64,000 bases of DNA, taken from positions 1 to 64,000 of the forward strand of contig DASZOV010000140.1 of the NCBI GenBank assembly GCA_035550595.1, given 5' to 3'. Each line of letters opens with the position of its first letter. Position 1 is the stretch's first letter. The position numbers were made by a program, and so were the translations under genes. The notes beneath the pieces are model-generated. The model did not search any database and was not told where the DNA came from. It worked only from the letters and a program-made list of their open reading frames with translations. Shown piece after piece: positions 1 through 8,120 of the stretch. Source of the DNA: CALFMR01 sp035550595. Its GTDB lineage: Bacteria; Acidobacteriota; Vicinamibacteria; Vicinamibacterales; SCN-69-37.

Positions 1-58
1 CCCGCGGCGTCACCGTCGAGGTGTCCGCCGCGAGCGTTGCGAGTCCAGACGACGCCAT
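1..58 (-). CDS. Possible 5' end of a truncated gene
   Basis: An ATG at 58 on the minus strand is preceded, nine bases upstream, by GGAAGG. The frame stays open to the window edge (about 19 codons, starting MASSGLATLAAD). It would lie just downstream of, and in the same direction as, the PQQ dehydrogenase gene. The plus-strand frame over the same bases is also open, but it would have to run about 90 bases into the dehydrogenase gene. The direction is therefore an inference and no function can be assigned. Confidence 0.3.
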   Translation of the reverse strand, partial: MASSGLATLAADTSTVTPR

Positions 59-88
59 GTCCGGCATCCTTCCATCAGGCGTCCGGTC

Positions 89-1687
89 CTACTTCGACAC
101 GGGCACGAGACGGACGAGCATGCCGGGGTTCGGATCCGACAAGGCGATGCCCGGCACCTGGATCAGGATGTACGGATAGCCGTCGTGACCGACGATCACG
201 TCGCGCACGCGGCCGAAGCCCGAGAAGAGAATCTCCTCGTGTGCGACCTTGTCCTTCTTGATCTCCAGCCGGCGGAACGCTTCGCCACCGAGGCCCGTCA
301 CGAGCAGGTTGTTCTTCCAGGCCGGGAACTTGTTGCCCGTGTAGAACGCGATGCCGCTCGGCGCGATCGTCGGCGTCCAGAACATCACCGGGTTGTCGTA
401 CTTGCCCGACCACGCCGGTCCCCCCGTCTCGGTGCCGACCTGACGCGTCCCGTACTGCACGAGCGGCCAGCCGTAGTCGTGGCCCTTCTTGATGATGTTG
501 ATCTCGTCGCCGCCGGTCGGCCCGTGCTCGGCTTCCCAGAGCTCGCCCGTCACCGGATCCCACGAGAATCCCTGCGGGTTGCGATGACCGTAGGTCCAGA
601 TCGACTCGTCCACGCCGGGCTGGCCGACGAACGGGTTGTCCTTCGGAATCGAGCCGTCGTCGTTGACGCGATGCACCTTGCCCTTCGGGTTGGTCAGATC
701 CTGCGCGTTGTTCTGATCCCCGCGCTCGCCGATCGAGTAGAAGAGGTGCCCTTGACGATCGAAGGTGAAGCGCGATCCGTAGTGGATATTGCTGGTCGTG
801 TACATCGCCGCCGGCGGGTTGTACAGATACTGCTGATCGACCCACTTGTTGTCGCGGAGATGGCCGCGGACGATCGTCGTCATCGACGAGTCGTTCGGGC
901 CGGGCTGCGAGTAGGACAGGTAGATCCAGCCGTTGCCGGGATCGCTGTAGTGCGGATGGAGCTCGACGTCGAACAACCCGCCGTCCTGCTTCACCCACAC
1001 CTTCGGGATGCCATCAACCGGCGGCAGCAGCTTGCCATGATCGACGACGCGCAGCGTGCCGCCGCGCTCGGTGACGAGGAAACGGCCGTCGGGCAGTTCG
1101 GCGACGCCCCACGGCGTGTCGAACCCGTCGGCGACGACTTCGATCTTGAAGGCGCCGTGTTCGCTTTGAATGACCTTGTTCGCGGGGCTCGGCGCGCGCG
1201 CGGCCACGGTCGAGGCCTGCTTGGCGCGATTGCGGATGTAGGCGATGACCGAGTCGACCTGCTCGCTCGTGAGCACGCCCTCGAAGCCTTCCATCTCGGT
1301 GCCGGACACGCCCTGGAGAATCGTGTTCTTCAGGCTCTCATCGGTGTTGGGGATGTTCCAGACGTCGTCGAGCAGGGATGGTGCGCGGCCGCCGCTGAGG
1401 GAGTTGCCGTGACAGCCGAGGCATTGTTCGTTGTAGATCTGCGCGCCGGGGTCTCCACCTCGTCCGCGCCCGCGACCGAAGAACCCGCGTCCGGGTCCAC
1501 CGCCGCGACGTCCGCCCGCGTCACCCACCTGCGAGGGATCGAGCGGTTTCGGCACCTGTCCGTAATTGGGGGGCGGCGTCTGCGGCGCGCCCTGGGGTGC
1601 CAGCGCCGCGACCATCGTCGTCGCCAGCGCCCACGTGAACAGCATCGCCAGGAACCCCGTCTTCCGGGGCAGATTAGACAATCGCAT
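89..1687 (-). CDS. PQQ-dependent sugar dehydrogenase with N-terminal cytochrome c domain
   Basis: Predicted periplasmic enzyme that oxidises aldose sugars with PQQ and passes electrons to its own haem c. The 532-residue product starts with a signal peptide or anchor (residues 1-30), followed by a glycine/arginine-rich linker (about 57-80). A CLGCH haem site lies near residue 89, with a likely axial Met in GTEMEGF. A soluble glucose dehydrogenase beta-propeller follows, with hallmark stretches TYGHRNPQGF and EAEHGPTGGDEIN. The ATG at 1687 was chosen because GGAGAGGG lies just upstream and the signal peptide follows; an in-frame ATG at 1723 would add 12 unlikely residues. A TATAGT -10-like hexamer lies at 1773-1778. 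Family assignment is firm; the sugar substrate is unknown. Confidence 0.9.
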   Translation of the reverse strand: MRLSNLPRKTGFLAMLFTWALATTMVAALAPQGAPQTPPPNYGQVPKPLDPSQVGDAGGRRGGGPGRGFFGRGRGRGGDPGAQIYNEQCLGCHGNSLSGGRAPSLLDDVWNIPNTDESLKNTILQGVSGTEMEGFEGVLTSEQVDSVIAYIRNRAKQASTVAARAPSPANKVIQSEHGAFKIEVVADGFDTPWGVAELPDGRFLVTERGGTLRVVDHGKLLPPVDGIPKVWVKQDGGLFDVELHPHYSDPGNGWIYLSYSQPGPNDSSMTTIVRGHLRDNKWVDQQYLYNPPAAMYTTSNIHYGSRFTFDRQGHLFYSIGERGDQNNAQDLTNPKGKVHRVNDDGSIPKDNPFVGQPGVDESIWTYGHRNPQGFSWDPVTGELWEAEHGPTGGDEINIIKKGHDYGWPLVQYGTRQVGTETGGPAWSGKYDNPVMFWTPTIAPSGIAFYTGNKFPAWKNNLLVTGLGGEAFRRLEIKKDKVAHEEILFSGFGRVRDVIVGHDGYPYILIQVPGIALSDPNPGMLVRLVPVSK

Positions 1688-1772
1688 CAAGACCCTCTCC
1701 GAACAAAACAGGCATTCATACACCCGCGCGGATCCGCCGTCAAACCGTACGGGTCGCGCTGGCGCTTGACGA

Positions 1773-1778
1773 ACTATA
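1773..1778 (-). promoter_or_regulatory. Possible -10 element of the PQQ dehydrogenase gene
   Basis: The hexamer reads TATAGT on the minus strand in the 179-base gap upstream of the dehydrogenase gene, which would give a leader of about 80 nt. No convincing -35 box is visible. Confidence 0.35.
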
Positions 1779-1866
1779 CGCCAAACACGCGGGGCCGTTT
1801 CGCAGCGTGAGACCGGCGAGGGCTCGACAGGCGGTCGGGTACTCCCCGATCCGGTGAGGAGATGGC

Positions 1867-2397
1867 TTATACGAGCGCCGCAATCATGGGCAGATTTCGA
1901 TAGCGCTCGTCCCAGTCGAGGCCGTACCCCACCACGAACCGGTCCTCGACGTGAAATCCGCAGTAGTCAACCGTGACCGGCACGCGACGGCGCGCCGCCT
2001 TGTCGAGCAGGCACAGCGTGCGGAGTGATCGCGGCCGGCGTGCGCGCAGCACGTCGATGAGATACGCCAGCGTCGCGCCCGTATCGACGATGTCCTCGAC
2101 GAGGACGACGTCGCGGCCGGCGAGACCGACGTCGAGATCTTTCGTGAGGCGGACCTCGCCCGACGAGGACCGATGCGGACCGTAGCTCGAGACCGCGATG
2201 AAGTCGCAGGTGACCGGATCGTCGAGCGCGCGGACGAGATCGGCCAGCAGGATGAAAGCGCCCTTGAGCACGCCGACCAGGTGGACGGGCACGCCCGGGC
2301 CGACGTCGCGGCGGATGGCCGCCGCCATTTCACCGATGCGCGCGCGCAGCGCGTCGGCCTCGATGAGGACCTCGAGCCGGGCGTCCGGCCGCGGCAT
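1867..2397 (-). CDS. hpt: Hypoxanthine phosphoribosyltransferase
   Basis: Purine salvage enzyme that joins hypoxanthine or guanine to PRPP to form IMP or GMP in the cytoplasm. The 176-residue product has the usual family length. The PRPP-binding loop is plain in VLVEDIVDTGATL (about 99-110), and LVGVLKGAFILLADL near residue 40 forms the PPi-binding region. The open frame continues upstream through the divergent citrate synthase-like gene, but homology begins at the ATG at 2397 (MPRPDARLEVLI). A TAGAAT hexamer at 2414-2419 could be its -10 box. It is transcribed divergently from the next gene. Confidence 0.93.
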   Translation of the reverse strand: MPRPDARLEVLIEADALRARIGEMAAAIRRDVGPGVPVHLVGVLKGAFILLADLVRALDDPVTCDFIAVSSYGPHRSSSGEVRLTKDLDVGLAGRDVVLVEDIVDTGATLAYLIDVLRARRPRSLRTLCLLDKAARRRVPVTVDYCGFHVEDRFVVGYGLDWDERYRNLPMIAALV

Positions 2398-2432
2398 CGT
2401 CGGCACGGCCGCGATTCTATCCGCGTTTCCGC

Positions 2433-2438
2433 TATAGT
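2433..2438 (+). promoter_or_regulatory. -10 element in the divergent hpt/citryl-CoA lyase spacer
   Basis: TATAGT on the plus strand, 37 bases before the ATG at 2476 inside the 78-base divergent spacer. A minus-strand TAGAAT lies at 2414-2419 for hpt. No clear -35 hexamers are visible. Confidence 0.4.
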
Positions 2439-2475
2439 GCTGGGGCGCCATTCCGGCGGTGCGCGAGGTGCGCCC

Positions 2476-3315
2476 ATGACGACGCCCAAGTCCTCCGCGG
2501 GCCGGCCGACCCGATCCGGCTGGTCCACTGCCCTCACGTCGATCGCGCCGAACCGGATTCTCGTCCGCGGCTATCCGATTGACGAGGTCATGGGCCGCGT
2601 CCACTTCGGCGACGCGATCTACCTGCTGCTCACCGGCGAACTGCCGCCGCCGTCGGTCAGTCCGCTCATCGACGCGATGCTCGTGTCGTTCATCGATCAC
2701 GGCGCGACGCCGCCCTCGACGCTCGCGGCGCGCAACGCGGCGACGACCGGCGCGTCCACGCGGAGCGCGGTCGCGGCCGGAGTCGTGGCGTTCGGCCGGC
2801 ACTACGGCGGCGACATCCTCGCCTGCCGCCAACGGCTCGACGAGGGGCTGGCGCTCGTGCGCGACGGCCAGTCGATGGCCGACGCCGCCACTGAAATCGC
2901 CCGGCGGCTGATTGCCGCGCACGACATCCCGCCACCGGGATTCGGCCACCGCTACCATTCGATCGATCCGCGCGCGACGCGCCTGCTGCAGATGGCGCAC
3001 GAGCTCGAGGTCGATCACCGCTACACGCCGTTCATCCGTGCCCTCGAACGCGCGCTCGCGGCACATCCCGACTGCGCGGATCACCCGCTGCCAATCAACG
3101 TCGACGGCGCCATCGCCGCGATCAGCGGCGATCTCGGCCTCGCGCCCGGCGTCGCGGACGCGCTGCTCGTCATCTCACGCATCCCTGGCCTAGCCGCGCA
3201 CGTGCTCGAAGAACAGCAGCGCGAAACGCCCATGCGCCCCATCGACCCGAGCCGCCACACCTACGACGGGCCAAGCGAACGGCATCTGGGGGACAGGCGG
3301 TCCGGCCGCCGTTGA
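2476..3315 (+). CDS. Short citrate synthase-family protein, citryl-CoA lyase-like
   Basis: The 279-residue product has only the catalytic core of the citrate synthase fold, far shorter than the roughly 370-430 residues of true citrate synthases. Visible family motifs are the His region SFIDHGATPPS (about residue 75), PGFGHRYHSIDPR (about 155) and the C-terminal PINVDGAIAAI and IPGLAAHVLEEQ blocks. Known short homologues include citryl-CoA lyase, which cleaves citryl-CoA to acetyl-CoA and oxaloacetate, and the citrate synthase-like end of ATP-citrate lyase. GAGGTG five bases before the ATG at 2476 supports this start. No partner ligase is adjacent, so lyase versus synthase activity is unresolved. 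Confidence 0.8.
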   Translation: MTTPKSSAGRPTRSGWSTALTSIAPNRILVRGYPIDEVMGRVHFGDAIYLLLTGELPPPSVSPLIDAMLVSFIDHGATPPSTLAARNAATTGASTRSAVAAGVVAFGRHYGGDILACRQRLDEGLALVRDGQSMADAATEIARRLIAAHDIPPPGFGHRYHSIDPRATRLLQMAHELEVDHRYTPFIRALERALAAHPDCADHPLPINVDGAIAAISGDLGLAPGVADALLVISRIPGLAAHVLEEQQRETPMRPIDPSRHTYDGPSERHLGDRRSGRR

Positions 3316-3329
3316 GCGGACCGCATGTC

Positions 3330-3396
3330 AAGTTAGAAGTTGGAAGCCAGAAGCCAGAAGAAGGCCTCACGCGAAGGCGCGAAGATCGGGAAGGTC
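3330..3396 (+). repeat. Repeat modules A and B after the citryl-CoA lyase-like gene
   Basis: Module A (3330-3360) begins 14 bases after the stop and reads AAGTTAGAAGTTGGAAG, then two GCCAGAAG units. Module B (3361-3396) reads CCTCACGCGAAGGCGCGAAG. Both are in the sense direction of the gene just ended. Similar pairs occur at 5599-5675, 35586-35634, 49080-49150 and 53219-53308. Confidence 0.75.
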
Positions 3397-3407
3397 ATTA
3401 AAAAAAA

Positions 3408-3680
3408 GATGACACCGCGAGCCCCCGAGCGCAGCGAGGGCGGCGAAGCGCATCAAATAGAAAGTCCGCGAAGCCCCGAGTGTAACGAGGGCGCTGAGCG
3501 GGCGAGCGGGGGTGGGGCCCCGCGAGCGAATAAGAAAAGATGACACCGCGAGCCCCCGAGTGCAGCGAGGGGGCGAAGCGCCGTAGCGCTGGGGGTGGGG
3601 CCCCAGCGCATTGCAAAAAAAGATGACACGACGCCGAGCGAGCGGGGCGGGGCCCCGCGCCACTCCCCAAAAGATGACGC
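3408..3680. repeat. Tandem module C array with four GATGAC boundaries
   Basis: GATGAC occurs at 3408, 3539, 3622 and 3673, each preceded by an A-run, so three units of 131, 83 and 51 bases are set head to tail. Each unit has a G/C-rich palindromic core around GGGGCCCC. The 131-base unit carries an extra inner block that is shared with the copy at 11264-11399. The array fills most of the 367-base gap 3316-3682 and stops at the stop codon of the convergent VWFA gene. No gene is seen here. Confidence 0.8.
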
Positions 3681-3682
3681 CC

Positions 3683-5557
3683 TCACTGGACCCGAAATCT
3701 CACCGTTCTCTGCACGTGCTCTTTCCGCAGCGCGATGTCGAGCGTGACCAGATAGTCGCCGGTGCCAAGCTGCGTCAGCGGTAGACCGTAGACCACGGGC
3801 GCCCGACGATCGACGATGAAGCGGTCGGCGGCGATGTTGCGCGTCTCGTCGACGACGACGGCGCCTGACCGGTCCAGTACGGTGGCATGAAGGGACACCG
3901 GCATCGGCTCGGAGCGTCCGCCCTGATAGACCTCGAAGAAGACGGACGCGCGCTCGTCGCGGCGGAACGTTCGCACTGTCGTCGGCCGAATCGGCCATGC
4001 GGCCGTCGAGCCATCGCCATGTGTCGTTGGCGCGATCGGTGCACCGACGAGCACGCCAGACGCCGACAACTGCTCGTTGCGGACGTTCGGAATGTCGACG
4101 TCGGTGAACAGACTCCCCGCCTTCCCGTCGCTTTCCGCGGCGAGGCGCAGCTCGTAGCGTCCAGGTTTGATCGGCAGCGCCGCGGTGACGATCCCGCCGG
4201 CGCCGTTCGCAGGCGACGACATTGTCACGACCTGCGAGTCCCGGCCCCGCTCTTTCCACTCTTTGTCGAAGACCGACGTGCGGATCGTCACGCGATGCGC
4301 CTGCGCATCGCCGAGCCCTGGGCGCACCGAGGCGATCACGTGCAGCGTGATCGTCCGGCGTCCTGGATCGGCGAACGCGGCGACGCTCGCGTCGATCGGC
4401 ACCGTGCTGTCGGGAAATCCGCCGGCCAATGCGGTCTCGAGTGGGGTGTGCACCGGCGCGGGCTTGCGGGTCTTCTTCGGGTGATCGAGATCGGGCGCGA
4501 CATAGTCGCTGCGCGCGCGCACCTCGGCGCCGGGCCGGTTCACGCGCACGCGGATGCGATGCGCGCGGCCGTCCTCGTGGCCCGACTGAAACGCGACGAG
4601 GTAGTAGGACTGCGTCTCGGCGAACATCACGGGCACGTTGTCCCACGGCGCGTTCGTGTTGAGCCCCACGTCTCCACCGGTCTGCTCGGCGAGCATCCGC
4701 AACTTTTCGTCGCCGCTGTTGAAGCCGCGCACCTCGAGGCCATTGGGGCTGAAGGCATAGACGGAGATGTTGGCCTCCTGTAGCTTGCGCAGCACGCGCT
4801 CGGCGTCCCTCAGTTCAGGGCTCGGTGCATCGCCGTTGGCCGGCGCGTCCTGATCGAAGTCGAGCGCCGGAATGGGAAATCCGCCCGCGCTGATGAGCAC
4901 GAGCACCTTGCGGCGCGGTGGCAGCAACGGCAGCGCATCGGCGATGTGCTCGATCGCGTCCAGCACGCACCCCGCCCGGCCTCGGAACGCACAGCCAAGA
5001 GGAGCGCCCGCGCCGGAACTGTCTTTGGGCGTGAACGAGTCGATCGCTTTCAGGAGCCGCGCGTGATCGGGCGTGAAGTCCTGCTTCGTGCCCGCGAACG
5101 TGAACGTCACCGCCGCGGCGTCGGCCGGTCCAAGTCCATCGACTACGGCTCGGGCGACACGGCGTCCAATGCCCAGTGCCGACGAGCCAAATGCCGTGTA
5201 TGCGTCGTCGAACAGGATGACGATCACGCGTCCCGTGTCGCGCGAGTTGCTGACGACGTCGGGCGCGACATCGCGCATCCACGCCGCACCTGGCGTCGCG
5301 GCCCGCGGCAACTCGATGGGTGTCACCGCAACGATCGGCCGGGGGACGCCGTCCTCGAGCACCGTGAAGTCCGCGGCCGTCAAGCCGCGCAGCGGCTTTC
5401 GATCCTTGTCGAGCACGGTGACGTCGAGCTGGACGGCGTCGATGCCGCCACGAAACGTCGGCCGACTCTGGGCTTCCTGTCCGCGCACGCGCGGCTCGCC
5501 CAGCCCGACCCCGACAAACGCGATCAGCGCGACCGCAGCCGCGTGCCTCGTCGTCAT
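3683..5557 (-). CDS. Secreted VWFA-domain protein of the acidobacterial type
   Basis: The 624-residue product has an N-terminal signal peptide (about residues 1-28, MTTRHAAAVALIAFVGVG). A beta-rich segment with VQLDVTVLDKDRKPL and FTVLEDGVPRPI follows, then a von Willebrand A-like domain starting at VIVILFDDAYTAFGSSA. This order matches the VWFA-related family abundant in Acidobacteria; its function is not established. The canonical DxSxS metal site is replaced by DDAYT. The C-terminal third (about 430-620) looks like a separate beta domain. The ATG at 5557 is preceded by GAGGG five bases away. An upstream in-frame ATG at 5635 lies inside repeat B and is rejected. Confidence 0.85.
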   Translation of the reverse strand: MTTRHAAAVALIAFVGVGLGEPRVRGQEAQSRPTFRGGIDAVQLDVTVLDKDRKPLRGLTAADFTVLEDGVPRPIVAVTPIELPRAATPGAAWMRDVAPDVVSNSRDTGRVIVILFDDAYTAFGSSALGIGRRVARAVVDGLGPADAAAVTFTFAGTKQDFTPDHARLLKAIDSFTPKDSSGAGAPLGCAFRGRAGCVLDAIEHIADALPLLPPRRKVLVLISAGGFPIPALDFDQDAPANGDAPSPELRDAERVLRKLQEANISVYAFSPNGLEVRGFNSGDEKLRMLAEQTGGDVGLNTNAPWDNVPVMFAETQSYYLVAFQSGHEDGRAHRIRVRVNRPGAEVRARSDYVAPDLDHPKKTRKPAPVHTPLETALAGGFPDSTVPIDASVAAFADPGRRTITLHVIASVRPGLGDAQAHRVTIRTSVFDKEWKERGRDSQVVTMSSPANGAGGIVTAALPIKPGRYELRLAAESDGKAGSLFTDVDIPNVRNEQLSASGVLVGAPIAPTTHGDGSTAAWPIRPTTVRTFRRDERASVFFEVYQGGRSEPMPVSLHATVLDRSGAVVVDETRNIAADRFIVDRRAPVVYGLPLTQLGTGDYLVTLDIALRKEHVQRTVRFRVQ

Positions 5558-5598
5558 CGTAGCCCTCAGAATTTTGGAACCCAGGAACGCGAACCTAT

Positions 5599-5675
5599 CC
5601 CTTTTCGCGATCTTCGCGGCTTCGCGTGAGGCCACGTCTTACCGTCTGGCTTCTGGCTTCACACTTCTAACTTGT
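5599..5675 (-). repeat. Repeat modules A and B after the GH5-like gene
   Basis: Read on the minus strand, module A starts seven bases after the stop of the hydrolase gene (GACAAGTTAGAAG, then GCCAGAAG units). Module B follows (CCTCACGCGAAGCCGCGAAG). The orientation is again sense to the gene just ended. Module B reaches to about 40 bases upstream of the next start codon at 5557. Confidence 0.75.
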
Positions 5676-5680
5676 CAGCG

Positions 5681-7060
5681 TCAGCGCCTCCGCGCGCGAA
5701 TCACCCACGCGTCTCCGCTTGACCGCGCTCGCTGAGGCAGCCGAATGTCCGTGCCCGGCTCGGCGTCAACGTGCGTCGCAATTGCGCCCGTCAGCGGGTC
5801 GACGACGTCCACGGTCATCGCGACCTGCGGGTGCAGCACGACGTCGCCCATCACGCCGAGGAGCGCGCCGATGATGTCCGGTCCATGTTGAGCGAATCCC
5901 GCATGTGCAAGGTGGCCTTGGTCGAGGGCCTCCGTGATGCCGCGAAAGGCCGTCTCGCTCGCCGCGTCGTGGCGCGTCCAGTTGGGCAGGTCCGGCGGAA
6001 GATAGCGCTTCGCCGCGGCAATCGCGCCGAAGATCGCGTGCGCTTCGGGCACGTCGTCGAAATTCGCCGCGCGGCCGAGTGTGCGGTCCTCGGCGCCGCC
6101 TCCACGCACGCCAGCGCCTGTGTGCAATACGTAGGCGGCGTTTCCCGCGAGAAACGTCGTGACGACGGCCGCGGCGATGCGCAGCGGATCGTCGTCCGCG
6201 TTGACCGACGCTTCGGGACCGATGGGCTCGTTGTTGAAGATGGCCAACGGCAGTCGCGCCGCGCACGCGCCAGGACCGACATCGGTGGCCGGCCACGTCC
6301 ACGGCTGCCAGACCGGCGCCCACGGTCCGCGCGACGTGTCGCGGTCGTAGTGCAGCGTCATGACGTCCGCGCGGCTTCCAGCATAGAGCGCGCACACCGC
6401 GCCGGCGTCGTTCGGCGGTGCCGAGAGCGCGACGAGATTCGGCACGGCCGCCTTCAGTCGTGCACCGAGCGCCAGCACTTCACGCCGGCCGGCCTCGCCC
6501 TCGAATCCGTTCTGCCAGCTTTCATTGGCGACTTCGATCGCGAAGATCTTCTGGGGCCGCGCACGCGTCATCGCCGCCACGCGATCGACGAGCCGTTGGC
6601 GAGCCTCCGCCGTCGGCACGTGCCGGCTGCCACCGAAGATCGTCCACTGGACGCGCAACCCGTAGCGGTCGTACGCGAGATCGGTCGCACCGGCGATGAC
6701 CTCGTCGTAGTCGGGCCATGCCGGATCGATCGTCCGATCGGTCCAGCCGTCCGGTCCGACGTCACCGAGCGCGCGCACGTAGTCGACGCCGGCATCGGCG
6801 AGCGTCCGCAGATTCTCTTCCAGCCGCGCGCGATCGAACTTGTAGCCCCAGGCGAGCCAGAAGAGCGATGCCCCAACAGCGTCGAACGCCCCGCCGTCGT
6901 CGGCGACCGCGCGTCCGTCGAGATGAACGATGCCCGTCCGCGCAACGCGCACGGGCGCGGCTGGGCCGGCCGGTGCGTCAGCGGACGCGGTCGACGGCGC
7001 GCGCACGGACGAACCGTGGAGCGTCAGCGCAAGAACGATGGTCGAGATGATGATGCGCAC
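5681..7060 (-). CDS. Secreted glycoside hydrolase-like TIM-barrel protein (GH5-like)
   Basis: The 459-residue product has a signal peptide (about 1-27) and a barrel resembling clan A glycoside hydrolases. The putative acid/base is in EVANESWQNGF (about residue 178), an Asn-Glu pair typical of the clan. The putative nucleophile is the Glu of FNNEPIG (about residue 278). WTIFGG and AYVLHTGAG are other barrel-like strands. The start is GTG at 7060; no ATG gives an intact signal peptide. The substrate cannot be predicted. The stop codon is followed within seven bases by repeat A. Confidence 0.65.
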   Translation of the reverse strand: MRIIISTIVLALTLHGSSVRAPSTASADAPAGPAAPVRVARTGIVHLDGRAVADDGGAFDAVGASLFWLAWGYKFDRARLEENLRTLADAGVDYVRALGDVGPDGWTDRTIDPAWPDYDEVIAGATDLAYDRYGLRVQWTIFGGSRHVPTAEARQRLVDRVAAMTRARPQKIFAIEVANESWQNGFEGEAGRREVLALGARLKAAVPNLVALSAPPNDAGAVCALYAGSRADVMTLHYDRDTSRGPWAPVWQPWTWPATDVGPGACAARLPLAIFNNEPIGPEASVNADDDPLRIAAAVVTTFLAGNAAYVLHTGAGVRGGGAEDRTLGRAANFDDVPEAHAIFGAIAAAKRYLPPDLPNWTRHDAASETAFRGITEALDQGHLAHAGFAQHGPDIIGALLGVMGDVVLHPQVAMTVDVVDPLTGAIATHVDAEPGTDIRLPQRARSSGDAWVIRARRR

Positions 7061-7331
7061 GGCGTTGACAACTCACGCCATTCAATCGCACGGATGAACG
7101 AAACGGCCCTCTTCGCGGCCGACGCTGAGTTCATGGTGGTCGGAACCTGATCGTGCCAGTGATCGGACGGGACGATTTCGTGGCGAACAAGAAGGCCGCC
7201 GGCCGAACGAAGGACTTGCTCGACGTCCAGGCTGGACGAGTAGTCCCGGCAGCATCGTGGAGATCTGGAGCGCGGCGATGGCCCGGGGGGCCCTAGCGAC
7301 GGAGACAGCCCCGGCGCGCTGCGAAGAAGGT

Positions 7332-7407
7332 TGGTGGGCGCTAGTGGACTCGAACCACTGACCCCCGCCGTGTGAAGGCGATGCTCTACCAACTGAGCCA
7401 AGCGCCC
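7332..7407 (-). tRNA. tRNA-Val (anticodon CAC)
   Basis: The minus strand folds into a complete 76-base cloverleaf. The acceptor stem is GGGCGCT/AGCGCCC, the D arm is GCTC-AGTTGGTA-GAGC, the anticodon stem is TCGCC/GGCGG with loop TTCACAC (anticodon CAC, reading GUG), and the T arm is AGTGG-TTCGAGT-CCACT. The discriminator is A and the CCA end is encoded. The gene stands alone between the GH5-like gene and the reductase gene; the flanks 7061-7331 and 7408-7460 show nothing else. Confidence 0.96.
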
Positions 7408-7460
7408 AACCGTCGCCGAAGACTCGGCCAGCTTATCGCAGGCGGCGTGAGGCTGCCAAC

Positions 7461-8036
7461 TCATGTGCCCGCAGACCGCCTCGTCTGGTACCTGGTCAGC
7501 CCCACCCCGCCGGGAAACGTCCGCGTTTCCACCAGGTTCAGGTGCACCCAACTATCCAGCGCGGTGAAGAACGGCGTGCCACCGCCCACCAGCACCGGAT
7601 GAGTGACGATCGTGTACTCGTCGATCAGCCCGGCTCGCATGGCCGCACCGGCGAGCGTTGCACCGCCAATCCTCATGGGATCGCCGTCCTCGGCCTTGAG
7701 CCTGGCGATCTCCGTGACCGCGTCGCCAGTGACCACGCGGGCATTCCAGTCGAGCTGCTTCATCGTCGAGGCGAACACGACCTTCGGCGTGTCGCGCCAG
7801 TTCCGCGCGAACGCGATCTGCGCCGGGGTGGCGTTGGGCCGCTGATCGCCGGTCGGCCAGTAGGAACTCATGGTCTCCCACAGCTTGCGCCCATACAGCA
7901 ACAGGCCGATCGCTCGCTCTTGATCGAGCCACCACTGAAACAACTCGTCGCTCGGCGCGCTCCATCCGATGTCGTCGCCGGGCGCGGCGACGTAGCCATC
8001 CAGCGTCACGTTCATGCCGTAGATCAGTTTCCGCAT
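7461..8036 (-). CDS. Dihydrofolate reductase/RibD C-terminal family protein
   Basis: A 191-residue single-domain protein of the bacterial bifunctional deaminase-reductase C-terminal (DHFR-like) family. It starts MRKLIYGMNVTLDGYVAAP, a typical N-terminal strand, and carries LLLYGRKLWETM and IGGATLAGAAMRAGLIDEY, the latter forming the nucleotide-binding turn. Stand-alone members are presumed NADPH-dependent reductases of unknown substrate, so no pathway is assigned. The ATG at 8036 is preceded by GGAAGG nine bases away. It is monocistronic as far as can be seen. Confidence 0.85.
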   Translation of the reverse strand: MRKLIYGMNVTLDGYVAAPGDDIGWSAPSDELFQWWLDQERAIGLLLYGRKLWETMSSYWPTGDQRPNATPAQIAFARNWRDTPKVVFASTMKQLDWNARVVTGDAVTEIARLKAEDGDPMRIGGATLAGAAMRAGLIDEYTIVTHPVLVGGGTPFFTALDSWVHLNLVETRTFPGGVGLTRYQTRRSAGT

Positions 8037-8120
8037 CGCGCCATGCCTTCCGTCGGCCGTCTCGGGAATTTGGACCTGTTCAGCGCACGAAACTGATCGG
8101 TGCGCGGCAAGTCGCTCCCT

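Noticed and set aside
3408..3680. CRISPR array
   Set aside because: The spacing between boundaries is 131, 83 and 51 bases, and the sequence between boundaries is itself repeated elsewhere, so these are not unique spacers. No cas genes are present.
3408..3680. Classical intrinsic terminator
   Set aside because: Although there are GC hairpins and T- or A-runs, the T-run precedes the hairpin in one direction and an A-run follows it in the other, so the standard stem-then-T layout is missing.
5558..5635. Upstream start for the VWFA gene at 5635
   Set aside because: The extra 26 residues are translated repeat B and would bury the signal peptide. The ATG at 5557 has GAGGG at good spacing.
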